Positions 29,072-37,944 of a stretch of DNA of 64,000 bases are shown piece by piece; the first letter of the stretch is position 1; each line of letters opens with the position of its first letter. The translations under genes were made by a program, and so were the position numbers. The DNA is from Rhizobium sophorae (GTDB lineage: Bacteria; Pseudomonadota; Alphaproteobacteria; Rhizobiales; Rhizobiaceae), in the NCBI RefSeq assembly GCF_013087515.1, contig NZ_JABFCN010000022.1:111856-175855 (forward strand). Reading direction: 5' to 3'. The notes below the pieces were generated by a model that saw only the letters and a list, made by a program, of their open reading frames with translations, was not told the DNA's origin and ran no database searches.

Positions 29072-30102
29072 TGGATCTGGTACTCCCCGGCACGGAAGCA
29101 TGCGACCCGCCCGCCCGTCGCGCTCGGCAGCATGGCCGGCACTTCACGTGCGCATTTGTCAATCGCGATCGGACAGCGTGGATGGAAGCGGCATCCCGAA
29201 GGCGGATCCGAAAGTGCCGGCGGCTTGCCCCTGAGGCTCTTTCGCGTCGAGACATCACCGATGCGCGGCAGGCTGCCGATCAGGTGGACGGTGTAGGGGT
29301 GCTGGGGATTGTCGAAGATCGTCTGCGTCGGCCCCTCCTCAGCCAGCCGTCCCGCATACATGATGGCCAGCCGGTCGGTGATGGCGGCATGCACCGACAT
29401 GTCGTGGGTCACGAAGATGACCGAGGACTGCATGCGGGCCTGCACTTCCTTGATCAGCGCCAGAACGTCCTGCTGCACAAGCACGTCGAGCGCCGTCGTC
29501 GGCTCGTCGGCGATGATGAATTCCGGCTCGCAGACAGTGGCGAGAGCAATCGTCAGACGTTGGCGCATGCCGCCCGAAAGCTGATGCGGAAAGGCCTCGA
29601 GCACATGCGGATCGAGATGCAGCCTGGCAAGATGCGCCTCGACGCGCGCGCGGAAGGCGGCGGGATCGAGGTTCATATGGCGGGAGGCGAAATCGGTGAA
29701 GGCGTGTTTGACCCTTCTGACCGGGTTCAGCACGTTCATCGAGCCCTGCATGATGTAAGAAAGATGACGCCAGCGTGCCGCCTTCATCTTGTTCGGTTCG
29801 CCGTAGACATCGATCGGTCCGTCGGCAAAATTGAATTTCACCGTTCCGCCGACGACGCGCATCGGCGGGCGGATGGCGCCGGCCAACGTCTTGATCAGTG
29901 ATGTCTTGCCGCTCGAGGATTCGCCGGCAATGCCGTAGATCTCGTTCTTGCGGATGGTCAGGCTGATATCGTCGACTGCGCGGATTTCCCGCCGCACACC
30001 GAAATAGTCATTGACGTAATAGCATTTCAGCCCGTCGATCGTCAGTGCGTCCATGGCGTTTTCGGCAAGGGTCAAAGGCTGCGTCCTCATCAGGTTCTGC
30101 AT
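29068..30102 (-). CDS. Oligopeptide/oligosaccharide ABC transporter ATP-binding protein 1
   Basis: A 344-residue DppD/OppD-type ATPase. Walker A here reads GESSSGKTS, with serine in place of the usual glycine in GESGSGKS. The signature is LSGGMRQRL, Walker B EFIIADEPTTALD. The C-terminal oligopeptide-transporter extension has CRFHPRCPIA and further cysteines. The start is uncertain: ATG 30102 follows GGAG, while ATG 30090 is also possible. The open frame upstream to 30258 overlaps the permease and is not coding. Confidence 0.9.
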   Translation of the reverse strand: MQNLMRTQPLTLAENAMDALTIDGLKCYYVNDYFGVRREIRAVDDISLTIRKNEIYGIAGESSSGKTSLIKTLAGAIRPPMRVVGGTVKFNFADGPIDVYGEPNKMKAARWRHLSYIMQGSMNVLNPVRRVKHAFTDFASRHMNLDPAAFRARVEAHLARLHLDPHVLEAFPHQLSGGMRQRLTIALATVCEPEFIIADEPTTALDVLVQQDVLALIKEVQARMQSSVIFVTHDMSVHAAITDRLAIMYAGRLAEEGPTQTIFDNPQHPYTVHLIGSLPRIGDVSTRKSLRGKPPALSDPPSGCRFHPRCPIAIDKCAREVPAMLPSATGGRVACFRAGEYQIQ

Positions 30103-30106
30103 CTCC

Positions 30107-30964
30107 TCAAGCTCCCATGCGGGCCAGACGCGAGCGCGGGTCGATATATTCGTTGACCGACATGGCGAGCATGAACAGGCCAAGGAATAGGATGACGACG
30201 AAGAGCATCGGAAAGGCGACCCACCACCATATGCCCGATACCATCGCGGAATGCGCATTGGCCCAGTAGATCATACCCCCGATCGTCGGCCGGTTGATGT
30301 CGGAAAATCCGAGCACCGAGAGTGTCACCTCGAGGCCGATCGCCCAGATCATATTGTTCATCGTCGTGAAGAAGACGATCGGCATGACATAGGGCAGGTG
30401 TTCGCGGATGAGGATCTGCCGTGTGCGCATGCCCGAGAAGACCGCGTGCCGGGTGAATTCCCGCTGCCGGAGAGACAGGGCGACGGAACGGATCAGGCGG
30501 CTGTCATGCGTCCATCCGAGCAGCGCTGCGGTGATCGCCAGCATGAACCACGTCATCTGGTCGCGAAGCACGAAGACCAGGAGCAGCAGGATCGGAATGT
30601 TCGGCAGTGCGCCGAGCGTATCGTTGACCGCCATGATGATCTGGTCGGTCCGGCCACCGATATAGCCGGAGATCAGGCCGACGGCGATGGCGATGATGCG
30701 GCTGACGAAGGCGACGATGATGCCGAAGAACAGCGTATTTCGCATCGAGGCGGCGATCTGCCAGAAAACCTCCTGGCCGCGCGAGGTGGTGCCGAGCCAG
30801 AATTCGACCGAAGGCGGCATGTCGGGCGCGACGACATAGATGGCATTCTCGTCATAGGGCGAGAAGAACGACACCACGATCAGCGCCAGGATGATAGCGA
30901 TCAGGATGGTTCCGAGCAGGAACTCCTTGTTGTAGCGCAGCAGGTCTCTGAGGACTTTGAACAT
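30107..30964 (-). CDS. ABC transporter permease (DppC-type)
   Basis: A 285-residue inner-membrane permease with an N-terminal segment followed by the BPD-type core (about six segments). The conserved ATPase-contact loop is LSLRQREFTRHAVFSGMRTR. Six bases after the other permease gene and almost touching the first ATPase gene. Confidence 0.92.
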   Translation of the reverse strand: MFKVLRDLLRYNKEFLLGTILIAIILALIVVSFFSPYDENAIYVVAPDMPPSVEFWLGTTSRGQEVFWQIAASMRNTLFFGIIVAFVSRIIAIAVGLISGYIGGRTDQIIMAVNDTLGALPNIPILLLLVFVLRDQMTWFMLAITAALLGWTHDSRLIRSVALSLRQREFTRHAVFSGMRTRQILIREHLPYVMPIVFFTTMNNMIWAIGLEVTLSVLGFSDINRPTIGGMIYWANAHSAMVSGIWWWVAFPMLFVVILFLGLFMLAMSVNEYIDPRSRLARMGA

Positions 30965-30970
30965 TACGGA

Positions 30971-31975
30971 TTACCCCAGTTTCACGCGTGGATCGATCAG
31001 CGGATAGATGATGTCGATCACGAAGACCGCGGCGGCAACCGCGATGATGGCGATTGTGGTGACACCGAGCACGAGGCTGTAATCGCCGGAATAAATGCCG
31101 GAGATCAGAAGCTTACCGATCCCGGGATAATTGAAGACGAACTCGACGATGACGGCGCCGCCGAAGACGTTGCCGAGACTGAGTGCCAGGCCGGTGACCT
31201 GCGGCAGCATGGCGTTGCGCGCCACATATTGCGAAAAGATGCTGCGCGAGCGCACGCCGCCAAGTTCGGCATAGACGACGTGGTCGTCGGTGACGATGTT
31301 GGAAACCAGCGAGCGCATCGAGATGAACCAGCCGCCGATACCGACGAGCACGAGGGTCAGGGCCGGCAGGATGCCGTGTTCGATCACCGAGCTGATGAAG
31401 GCCCAGTTGAAGGCGGGCGCGAGATTGACCTGCGCGCCGTCGCTGATCGGCAGGATCGGCCAGATGAAGCCGAAGAGGATCACCAGGCTGAGGCCGATGA
31501 TGTAGGTCGGGATCGGCTGCAACGCCATGATGACGATACCGGCAACCTTCAGCAGCTTGCTGCTGCGGAAATAGCCGGCAAGCGCGCCGAGAAAATTGCC
31601 GATGATCCAGGAAATGATTGTTGCGAGCGTCAGAAGCCCGACCGTCCAGGGCAATGCCCGGCCGATAACGGTCATGACGGGGGTCGGGAAAGAGGAGAGA
31701 GACGGGCCGAAATCGCCGGTCAGGACGCGACCCCAGAAGGTGAAATACTGGTCGAGCAGCGGGCCGCCGGTGCCGTAAAGTTCACGCAGCGATTCGCGAA
31801 GGATTTCGACGGCCTGCGGATCGGTGGAGCCGAAGCTCGTCAACAGCGACACGGTCTGCTCGATCGGATCGACCGGCGAAAAATGCGCGATCAGGAAGGC
31901 CAGCGTGATGCCGGTGAAGACCACGAAGAGAAATTGCAGAAAGCGTTTTGCCGCATAGATCAGAAAGCCGTTCAT
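30971..31975 (-). CDS. ABC transporter permease (DppB-type)
   Basis: A 334-residue permease with the typical N-terminal FLIYAAKRFLQFLFVVFTGI segment, a periplasmic loop and the core domain. The ATPase-contact loop is around AELGGVRSRSIFSQYVARNA. It follows the binding-protein gene after a 67-base gap containing a strong hairpin. Confidence 0.92.
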   Translation of the reverse strand: MNGFLIYAAKRFLQFLFVVFTGITLAFLIAHFSPVDPIEQTVSLLTSFGSTDPQAVEILRESLRELYGTGGPLLDQYFTFWGRVLTGDFGPSLSSFPTPVMTVIGRALPWTVGLLTLATIISWIIGNFLGALAGYFRSSKLLKVAGIVIMALQPIPTYIIGLSLVILFGFIWPILPISDGAQVNLAPAFNWAFISSVIEHGILPALTLVLVGIGGWFISMRSLVSNIVTDDHVVYAELGGVRSRSIFSQYVARNAMLPQVTGLALSLGNVFGGAVIVEFVFNYPGIGKLLISGIYSGDYSLVLGVTTIAIIAVAAAVFVIDIIYPLIDPRVKLG

Positions 31976-32000
31976 GACATCGACCCTTCAATAGCAGAAC

Positions 32001-32027
32001 GGAAACAGCCGGCGGCCGGCTGTTTCC
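32001..32027 (-). terminator. Intra-operon hairpin after the binding-protein gene
   Basis: A perfect 12-bp stem GGAAACAGCCGG/CCGGCTGTTTCC with a 3-base loop and no T run. Such hairpins commonly stabilise the binding-protein mRNA and lower downstream permease expression; here that role is inferred. Confidence 0.7.
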
Positions 32028-32042
32028 TTTGTTGTGCCTCGA

Positions 32043-33944
32043 TCAAGGCTTCGGCGCATCCGGATTGGCCTTCAGCCCGACCACCATGTAGCGGATGTTC
32101 GACCAGTTCGGACCCGAGGCCGAATAGGGGTTGTCCGCGCTCGGATAGTTGGTCCAGTAGGTCGTATCGAGCGGTGCGAACTTGTTGTAGGCCATCAGCG
32201 GGATCATCGGCATTTCCTCGACGGCAAGCTTCAGGAAGTCCTGGCCGAGCTTGGCGACATCCGGCGAATCGAAGGCGATCGATCGGTTCTTCTCGATCAG
32301 TTGGTCGAGACGCGGATCCTGCCAGCGCTGCAGATTGCGCGGCGGCTGGATCTGCCCGACCGGCTTGATGAACTCCGAATGATAGCTGTCGAGGAAGAAG
32401 GAGAGGTCGGGATGACCGCCCCAGGTCTCGATGCTCCAGTAGATCGCCGTCTCGAAATCGCCGGTGCTGAGGCGCTGGCCATTGGTCGGGCCGGCGACGT
32501 CGACCTTGGTGGCGATGCCGGCTTGCGACCATTGCTGGGCAATCACCGTGCCGGCGCGGGCAAGCGTCGGGATGGCATCGCCTTCCACCTGCAGGCGGAT
32601 CGTAAAGGGCGTGCCGTCGGGCTTCACCCACTGGCGGCCGCTTTTCTTGAAGCCTGCCTTCTGCAGCAGCTCGGTTGCAGCCTGAACGTCCTTCTTCCAC
32701 CAGCCGAAGCCGAAGGTACGCTGCAGCTTGGCCGGATCGGTCGGGATCTGATCGGCCCATTGGCTACGCACCATATTGGCGATCTGCGACGAGATATTGG
32801 GATCGTAGGGCTTGATCTTGCGGGAACCGGTGTCGAGTTCGAAATTCGTCAGCCAGTCCTGCATTGGTGCGTAATAATCGTCCGGGGCAGAACCCGTCGG
32901 CGGCGTGGCAAGGGCGGCGATATTGGCCGCGCCGCGATAGGAGCCAAGCGCCACTTCGCGGATATCGATCAGCAGAGCGAGAGCCCAGCGCACGTCCTTG
33001 TTGTCGAAGGGCGCCTTCTTCGTATTGAAGAGAACGGAAGGCAGCGTCGGGTCCGGATGCGCGAAAGGAAAGCCCTTTAGCCAAGAGGCCGTGCTCTTGC
33101 TGTCGCGCATGATCGAGAACATGCCCTCGGGCGCCATGTCGTTGATGACGTCGAGATTGTGGTTGCGCTGTTCGATAACGCGGGCCTCCGGATTGCCGGC
33201 CGCACGATAGACGACGTATTTGACCTCGGGCGGCTGTGCCGCAGCTAGGCCGATCGACGTGCGCTGCCAGTCGTCGCGCAGCTTCCAGATAGTCCAGTTG
33301 CCGCCCTTGTCATAGCTCTGCAGCTGGTAAGGGCCGAGCGAAACCGGCGGATTATTGTTGAAGGACAGCGGATCTGCGGCTTTCTCGAAGACGTGCTTCG
33401 GCATGATCCAGGCGGCATTCCAGCGCACGGTAAAAAGCGTGTGGAAGCGCGAGTTCGGTTTCTTCAGATGGAAGACGACCGTCTGCGGATCCGGATTTTC
33501 CATGCTCGCGACATTGACGGTGAAGGGCGCGCTCCAGGCCATGCCGGGATGGTCGATCTGCGTCTGCACGGTATAGACCACGTCATCGCTGGTGAATTCG
33601 ACGCCGTCGCTCCAGAAGATGCCCTTGCGCAACTTCACCGTCATCTCGTTGAAATCGGCGTTGTAGCTCGGCGGCTCGCTGGCCAGCGCATTCTGCCAGG
33701 CATCCTTGCCGCCCTCGGGATTGATGAACCACAGCGTATCGGTAGTCAGCTGCTGCAGGCCGTTGATGTTTGCCGCCGCCCCGCCGCCGGGAGCCCAGAG
33801 GTTGAACCAGTCGGCATTCTGCTGCGGCGTACCCTGGATGATCAGCGTTTCGTTGCGCGGTATGCCGGCAATGAAATCCTGCGCAAATGCCGGAAGGGCC
33901 ATGAGCGACAATAAGGCAATGGCTGCATATTTAGGGAACTTCAT
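32043..33944 (-). CDS. ABC transporter solute-binding protein, family 5
   Basis: A 633-residue periplasmic protein with a signal peptide (MKFPKYAAIALLSLMALPAFA, cut before QDFIAG) and a family-5 (peptide/nickel/oligosaccharide) binding domain. ATG 33944 follows GGAGGAGGAA; the frame continues upstream without support. Family 5 proteins usually bind peptides, but rhizobial members such as AgpA bind oligosaccharides. The divergent GH39 glycosidase favours an oligosaccharide ligand here. That is an inference from context. Confidence 0.9.
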   Translation of the reverse strand: MKFPKYAAIALLSLMALPAFAQDFIAGIPRNETLIIQGTPQQNADWFNLWAPGGGAAANINGLQQLTTDTLWFINPEGGKDAWQNALASEPPSYNADFNEMTVKLRKGIFWSDGVEFTSDDVVYTVQTQIDHPGMAWSAPFTVNVASMENPDPQTVVFHLKKPNSRFHTLFTVRWNAAWIMPKHVFEKAADPLSFNNNPPVSLGPYQLQSYDKGGNWTIWKLRDDWQRTSIGLAAAQPPEVKYVVYRAAGNPEARVIEQRNHNLDVINDMAPEGMFSIMRDSKSTASWLKGFPFAHPDPTLPSVLFNTKKAPFDNKDVRWALALLIDIREVALGSYRGAANIAALATPPTGSAPDDYYAPMQDWLTNFELDTGSRKIKPYDPNISSQIANMVRSQWADQIPTDPAKLQRTFGFGWWKKDVQAATELLQKAGFKKSGRQWVKPDGTPFTIRLQVEGDAIPTLARAGTVIAQQWSQAGIATKVDVAGPTNGQRLSTGDFETAIYWSIETWGGHPDLSFFLDSYHSEFIKPVGQIQPPRNLQRWQDPRLDQLIEKNRSIAFDSPDVAKLGQDFLKLAVEEMPMIPLMAYNKFAPLDTTYWTNYPSADNPYSASGPNWSNIRYMVVGLKANPDAPKP

Positions 33945-34294
33945 CGGATGTTCCTCCTCCTCAACTCGCCACGGCGAGCGCTTCCCGTAATCAATTGACG
34001 ATGGCGTCCAGCGAACCCCTGCCTGCGCGTGCCGCAGGGCACGTGCACTCCTCGGCGACGGGAGAACCCACGCCATAGTTATCGACAATTTTTTGATAAA
34101 CGGCAACTGATAATTTTGCGGCCTATAAAAAATTGCGCATTTTCAGGCATTTTTGGCGTAGCGCAGTAACGTGCTTTTTTATATTATTGACAAAGTGAGT
34201 GTTTGGCTTAGCTTTTGCGGCGAGCACGGCGCCCTCCCAAGAGGCCGTACTTGATCACCAGACAGGTCAGCTGCTTTCGGGAGGAGGCTTTTGC
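33945..34294. promoter_or_regulatory. Divergent control region of the importer and the GH39 gene
   Basis: 350 AT-rich bases without a gene. A dyad TTATC-N11-GATAA lies at 34079-34099, containing TTATCGACAA. The related decamer TTATTGACAA lies at 34184-34193 and recurs upstream of the dehydratase gene (37872). TTGACA (34187-34192) with TAGCTT 16 bases later is a possible promoter for the glycosidase. Operator assignment to the nearby GntR protein is a guess. Confidence 0.45.
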
Positions 34295-35923
34295 ATGACC
34301 GTTCAAGAGGACACCAGGATGAGCAGCCCCTATGACGTGACAATCTCCGTTCACGCCAACCGGCCGACCGGCAAATACGAACCCTTGTGGAACTGGTTCG
34401 GATACGACGAGCCGAACTACACTTACTCACCGCATGGCAGGAAGCTGCTCAAGGAACTGACAGAGCTCAGCCCGGAGCCGCCGCGCATCCGCGCGCACAA
34501 TCTTCTGACCAGCGGCGATGGCCTGCCTGCCCTCAAATGGGGTTCGACCAATGCCTATACCGAGGATGCGAGCGGTAATCCGGTCTACGACTGGACAATC
34601 ATCGACAAGATCTTCGACACCTATGTCGAGGCCGGCAACATCCCGCTCATCCAGATCGGCTTCACGCCCGAAGCGCTCTCCGATTTCGGCGGTCCTTATC
34701 GCCACCAATGGGAGCCGGCCGACAAATACGCAACGATCACCACGGGTTGGACGGCCCCGCCAAACGACCTGAAGAAATGGGGCGACCTGATCGAAGCATG
34801 GGCGCGCCATCTTGCCGAAAGATATGGCGAAGACGTCGTTTCCAGCTGGCCGTGGGAAGTGTGGAACGAGCCGGACGGTCACTATTGGACAGGCACCATC
34901 CCGCAGTTTTGCGAAATGTATGACGTCAGCGCCAAGGCCTTGAAACGCGCGCTTCCGAAGGCCCGCGTCGGCGGTCCGCATACCTGCGGCGCCTTTGCCA
35001 ACGAAAAGGCCCAGACCTTCCTGCGCGCCTTCCTCAAGCACGTGGTCGACAACAAGTCGCCGATCGATTTCCTCGCCTTCCACGCCAAGGGCAATCCTGT
35101 GATCTACGAGGGTCACGTGCGGATGGGCCTGCACAAACAGCTCCGCGACATCGAGACGAACCTTGCCATCATCAACGAGTTTCCGGAACTCCGCCACCTG
35201 CCCGTGGTGATCGGCGAATCCGATCCAGAAGGCTGTGCGGCCTGCTCCGCACGCGTCCATCCCCAGAACGGTTATCGCAACGGCCCGCTCTACGGCGTCT
35301 ATGTCGTCGAGAGCATGATCCGCACCTATGAGCTTGCACGACGCGCCAACATCCACATCGAAGGCGCGGTCACCTGGGCGTTCCTCTTCGATGACCAGCC
35401 CTATTTCGACGGCTTCCGCGATCTTGCCACCAACGGCGTCGACAAGGCTGTTCTCAACGGCTTCCGCATGCTCGGCAAACTCGGCGGCGAATGGCTGGAA
35501 TCGGAAAGCGATTATCGCCGGGACATCGAAGATATCATGAGCCATGGCGTGCGCGGCAAGCCCGATATCAACGTCGTGGCAACCCGTGACGACAAGGGCA
35601 TTTCCATTCTCGTCTGGCACTACCACGACGATGATGAAGCCGGGCCGACCGCCAATATCACGGTCAATCTCGACGGCTGGGGCGACAAGTCCGCCTCGCT
35701 CAAGCATTTCAGGATGGACGAGGAGCATTCCAACGCCTTTGGCGTCTGGAAGGCGATGGGCAAACCGCAGAATCCGGCCGGCGAAGACTATGCCAGACTG
35801 GAAGCCTCGGGAAAGCTCGCCGAGATCGACGGTGAGGCGTCGGTCAAGGTCGATGACGGCAGGGTCGCCCTCAAGGTCTCCCTACCGCGTCAGGGCGTGT
35901 CTCTCCTGCGCCTTGATTGGTGA
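34295..35923 (+). CDS. Glycoside hydrolase family 39-like (beta-xylosidase type)
   Basis: A 542-residue TIM-barrel glycosidase with no signal peptide, so probably cytoplasmic. The likely acid/base is E192 in EVWNEPDGHYW and the nucleophile E308 in VVIGESDPEG, in the spacing and order of clan GH-A enzymes such as GH39 xylosidases. A C-terminal beta domain follows (about 430-542). ATG 34295 follows GGAGGAGG; the frame is open from 34199. It is divergent from a family-5 ABC importer, so it probably cleaves the imported glycoside. Exact sugar unknown. Confidence 0.82.
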   Translation: MTVQEDTRMSSPYDVTISVHANRPTGKYEPLWNWFGYDEPNYTYSPHGRKLLKELTELSPEPPRIRAHNLLTSGDGLPALKWGSTNAYTEDASGNPVYDWTIIDKIFDTYVEAGNIPLIQIGFTPEALSDFGGPYRHQWEPADKYATITTGWTAPPNDLKKWGDLIEAWARHLAERYGEDVVSSWPWEVWNEPDGHYWTGTIPQFCEMYDVSAKALKRALPKARVGGPHTCGAFANEKAQTFLRAFLKHVVDNKSPIDFLAFHAKGNPVIYEGHVRMGLHKQLRDIETNLAIINEFPELRHLPVVIGESDPEGCAACSARVHPQNGYRNGPLYGVYVVESMIRTYELARRANIHIEGAVTWAFLFDDQPYFDGFRDLATNGVDKAVLNGFRMLGKLGGEWLESESDYRRDIEDIMSHGVRGKPDINVVATRDDKGISILVWHYHDDDEAGPTANITVNLDGWGDKSASLKHFRMDEEHSNAFGVWKAMGKPQNPAGEDYARLEASGKLAEIDGEASVKVDDGRVALKVSLPRQGVSLLRLDW

Positions 35924-35935
35924 GCCGGTAGGCGA

Positions 35936-35963
35936 GGGAGCGCGATCGAAAGTTTGCGCTCCC
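35936..35963. terminator. Bidirectional terminator between GH39 and gntR
   Basis: GGGAGCGC/GCGCTCCC stem with a 12-base loop, placed between the convergent stop codons at 35923 and 35978. Confidence 0.6.
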
Positions 35964-35977
35964 TTCACGTGACACGG

Positions 35978-36655
35978 TCAATTCTCGCTGACATAGGCGA
36001 GATAACGTTTCTTGCTCGGCTGCAGATGGTCGACGCAGAGCTGGGCGAGCACCCAGTTATCCCCACCGCGCAACATCTCGATCATCAACCGGTGGTGCTC
36101 ATGCGAGATGCGCAACGATTCCTTGCTCGACATTGAATTGGCGCGAACCGGCAGGCTGAGCCGCATATAGAGCTCGATCGATTGCACCAGATGGGCATTG
36201 CCGCAGGCGCCGAAGAGCGTCAGGTGAAATTTGTCATTGGCCTCGTGCACTCCCCTGAGATAGCCGGATTCGATGTGTCTGCCATGCTCCTCGTGCAGCG
36301 CCAGCAGTTCCTCGATCAATGCCTCGGGTGCCGGCAGCTTTATCCACAGCGCTGCCTGCCGTTGCAGCAACTCACGCACATCGTAGATTTCCTGAACCTG
36401 GCGAGCAGTCAGCGAACGGACCGTCGCCCCCTTGTTGCGCTCCCGAACGACGATGCCCATCGTCTCGAGCTGCACGATCGCCTGCCGGGCGAAATGGCGC
36501 GTGACATGAAAGCGGGCAAGGAGCGCGTCTTCGGTCAGACGGGTTCCGGGCGCAAGCCGCCCGAAAATGATATCCTCCTCCAGCGCGCGGGCAATGCTGA
36601 GATCATCATGCTCGATACCGTCTTCGCGGCTTTCGTTGAGCGTCTGCAATGTCAT
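35978..36655 (-). CDS. GntR-family (FCD domain) regulator
   Basis: A 225-residue regulator: a GntR winged HTH at residues 15-85 (LAPGTRLTEDALLARFHVTR) and an all-helical FCD effector domain with histidines suited to metal and acid binding (HEEHGRH, HLTLFGACGN, HEHHRLMIEML). FCD proteins usually respond to organic or sugar acids, which fits the adjoining dehydratase/aldolase genes. It lies 24 bases after the Gfo/Idh gene on the same strand. Confidence 0.88.
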   Translation of the reverse strand: MTLQTLNESREDGIEHDDLSIARALEEDIIFGRLAPGTRLTEDALLARFHVTRHFARQAIVQLETMGIVVRERNKGATVRSLTARQVQEIYDVRELLQRQAALWIKLPAPEALIEELLALHEEHGRHIESGYLRGVHEANDKFHLTLFGACGNAHLVQSIELYMRLSLPVRANSMSSKESLRISHEHHRLMIEMLRGGDNWVLAQLCVDHLQPSKKRYLAYVSEN

Positions 36656-36679
36656 CTCCTCTGACGGCGGCGGGCCATG

Positions 36680-37705
36680 TTACAGTGGATTGCGTTCCGG
36701 GTCGAACCGGCTCAAGCGATAGATATCTTCGACGAGAGCAAGCGTTTTGATGTTATCGCCCGGCGATGTCTCCATCGCCACCTTTCCGTCGAGGCTGTCG
36801 AGGAAATGCGAAATGGTCGCGTCATAGGCGCCCTGGTAGGTCTCGTCGGGATCGAAGCTCTCCCGGCGCTGCTGCGCACCCTCAGCCGAGAGCAGATTGC
36901 CGTTAAGTTCGAGCGTGCCGCGCGTACCGAAGATGCGTAGGTGATCGCGCGGCGCCGGCGGCGCGCCATGCACGGCGAGATTGGCATTTGCGGTGACGAG
37001 AACGCCGTCGCTCGTCCGGCGCAGGACGACGCTGGCGACATCCTCAGCGACGATATCGCGATTACTCCTCTCAAGCCGCGCACTGACCACCTCCATCTCG
37101 CCCAGAAGATATCTCAGCGTATCGAGATGATGGATCATGACTTCCATGACCAGCAGCCGCTCCTGCGTCCGAAAGAACGGCTGGCGTATCAGCGCCGGCC
37201 TTCTTCCCTCCGCATCCGCGATCATGCCGCTGGACAGGAATTCGAACTGCACCTGGCGGATCTCGCCGGCAAGCCCCTCGTCGAGCCACGCCTTCAGCCG
37301 TCGATAATAGGCGCGGAACCGCCAGTTCTCATGGACCATCAGCCTGCCCCTGCCGGAAAGGCCTTCCAGCAACTCGACCGCCTCGCCGCAGGAGGGTGCG
37401 AGCGGCTTCTGGCAGATGATGTCGAGCCCTTTTGCTGCCGCCAGCCGGACCAGTTCGACATGGAATTCCCGCGGCGCGCAAATATCAACGGCATCGAGCT
37501 GCTCGGCATCCAGCATCGCCTGCACGCTGGCATAGTTGCGCGCAATATCGAAGGCGGCAAGCCGGGCTTCGATGGCGCTCGGCGACGGGTCGGCAATCGC
37601 CACGACCTCGGCTCTTTCCGATTGCCGCATCCATGCGGGCAGATGGTAGGCACTGACCCAGCCGGCACCGACAATGCCGATACGCCGTCGTTCCGTTCCC
37701 ATCAT
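36680..37705 (-). CDS. Gfo/Idh/MocA-family sugar dehydrogenase
   Basis: A 341-residue NAD(P)-dependent oxidoreductase. The Rossmann motif GIVGAGWVSAYH lies at the N-terminus. The conserved EKP-type lysine appears as QKPLAPS, with glutamine in place of the usual glutamate. MVHENWRFRAYYRRLK follows, and an HHLDT motif lies at the active site. It could oxidise an aldose to a lactone in the pathway formed with the divergent lactonase, dehydratase and aldolase genes. Substrate not readable from sequence. Confidence 0.85.
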   Translation of the reverse strand: MMGTERRRIGIVGAGWVSAYHLPAWMRQSERAEVVAIADPSPSAIEARLAAFDIARNYASVQAMLDAEQLDAVDICAPREFHVELVRLAAAKGLDIICQKPLAPSCGEAVELLEGLSGRGRLMVHENWRFRAYYRRLKAWLDEGLAGEIRQVQFEFLSSGMIADAEGRRPALIRQPFFRTQERLLVMEVMIHHLDTLRYLLGEMEVVSARLERSNRDIVAEDVASVVLRRTSDGVLVTANANLAVHGAPPAPRDHLRIFGTRGTLELNGNLLSAEGAQQRRESFDPDETYQGAYDATISHFLDSLDGKVAMETSPGDNIKTLALVEDIYRLSRFDPERNPL

Positions 37706-37944
37706 CGCGCTTCCTCTGTATTCAATCCCATTTTATCAATAATCTATCCTGCTTCTCCGCAAAAGCCAATCGGTTGATTGTTAAACGAAAGCACGAATCT
37801 CGAGATTCCCATTGTATTTTATGGTGATTACCGACGAAATCCAAAAATACGATACAGTGGCGCCATCTTATTTATTGACAATCCTCCGTATCCCTCTACC
37901 CTGACGCCACGGCCATGGATCAATTTGGCGAGGGAGGAACAGGT

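Noticed and set aside
30251..32368. 705-codon plus-strand frame opposite the permease genes
   Set aside because: Antisense to two well-formed permeases; acidic, repetitive composition with no motif.
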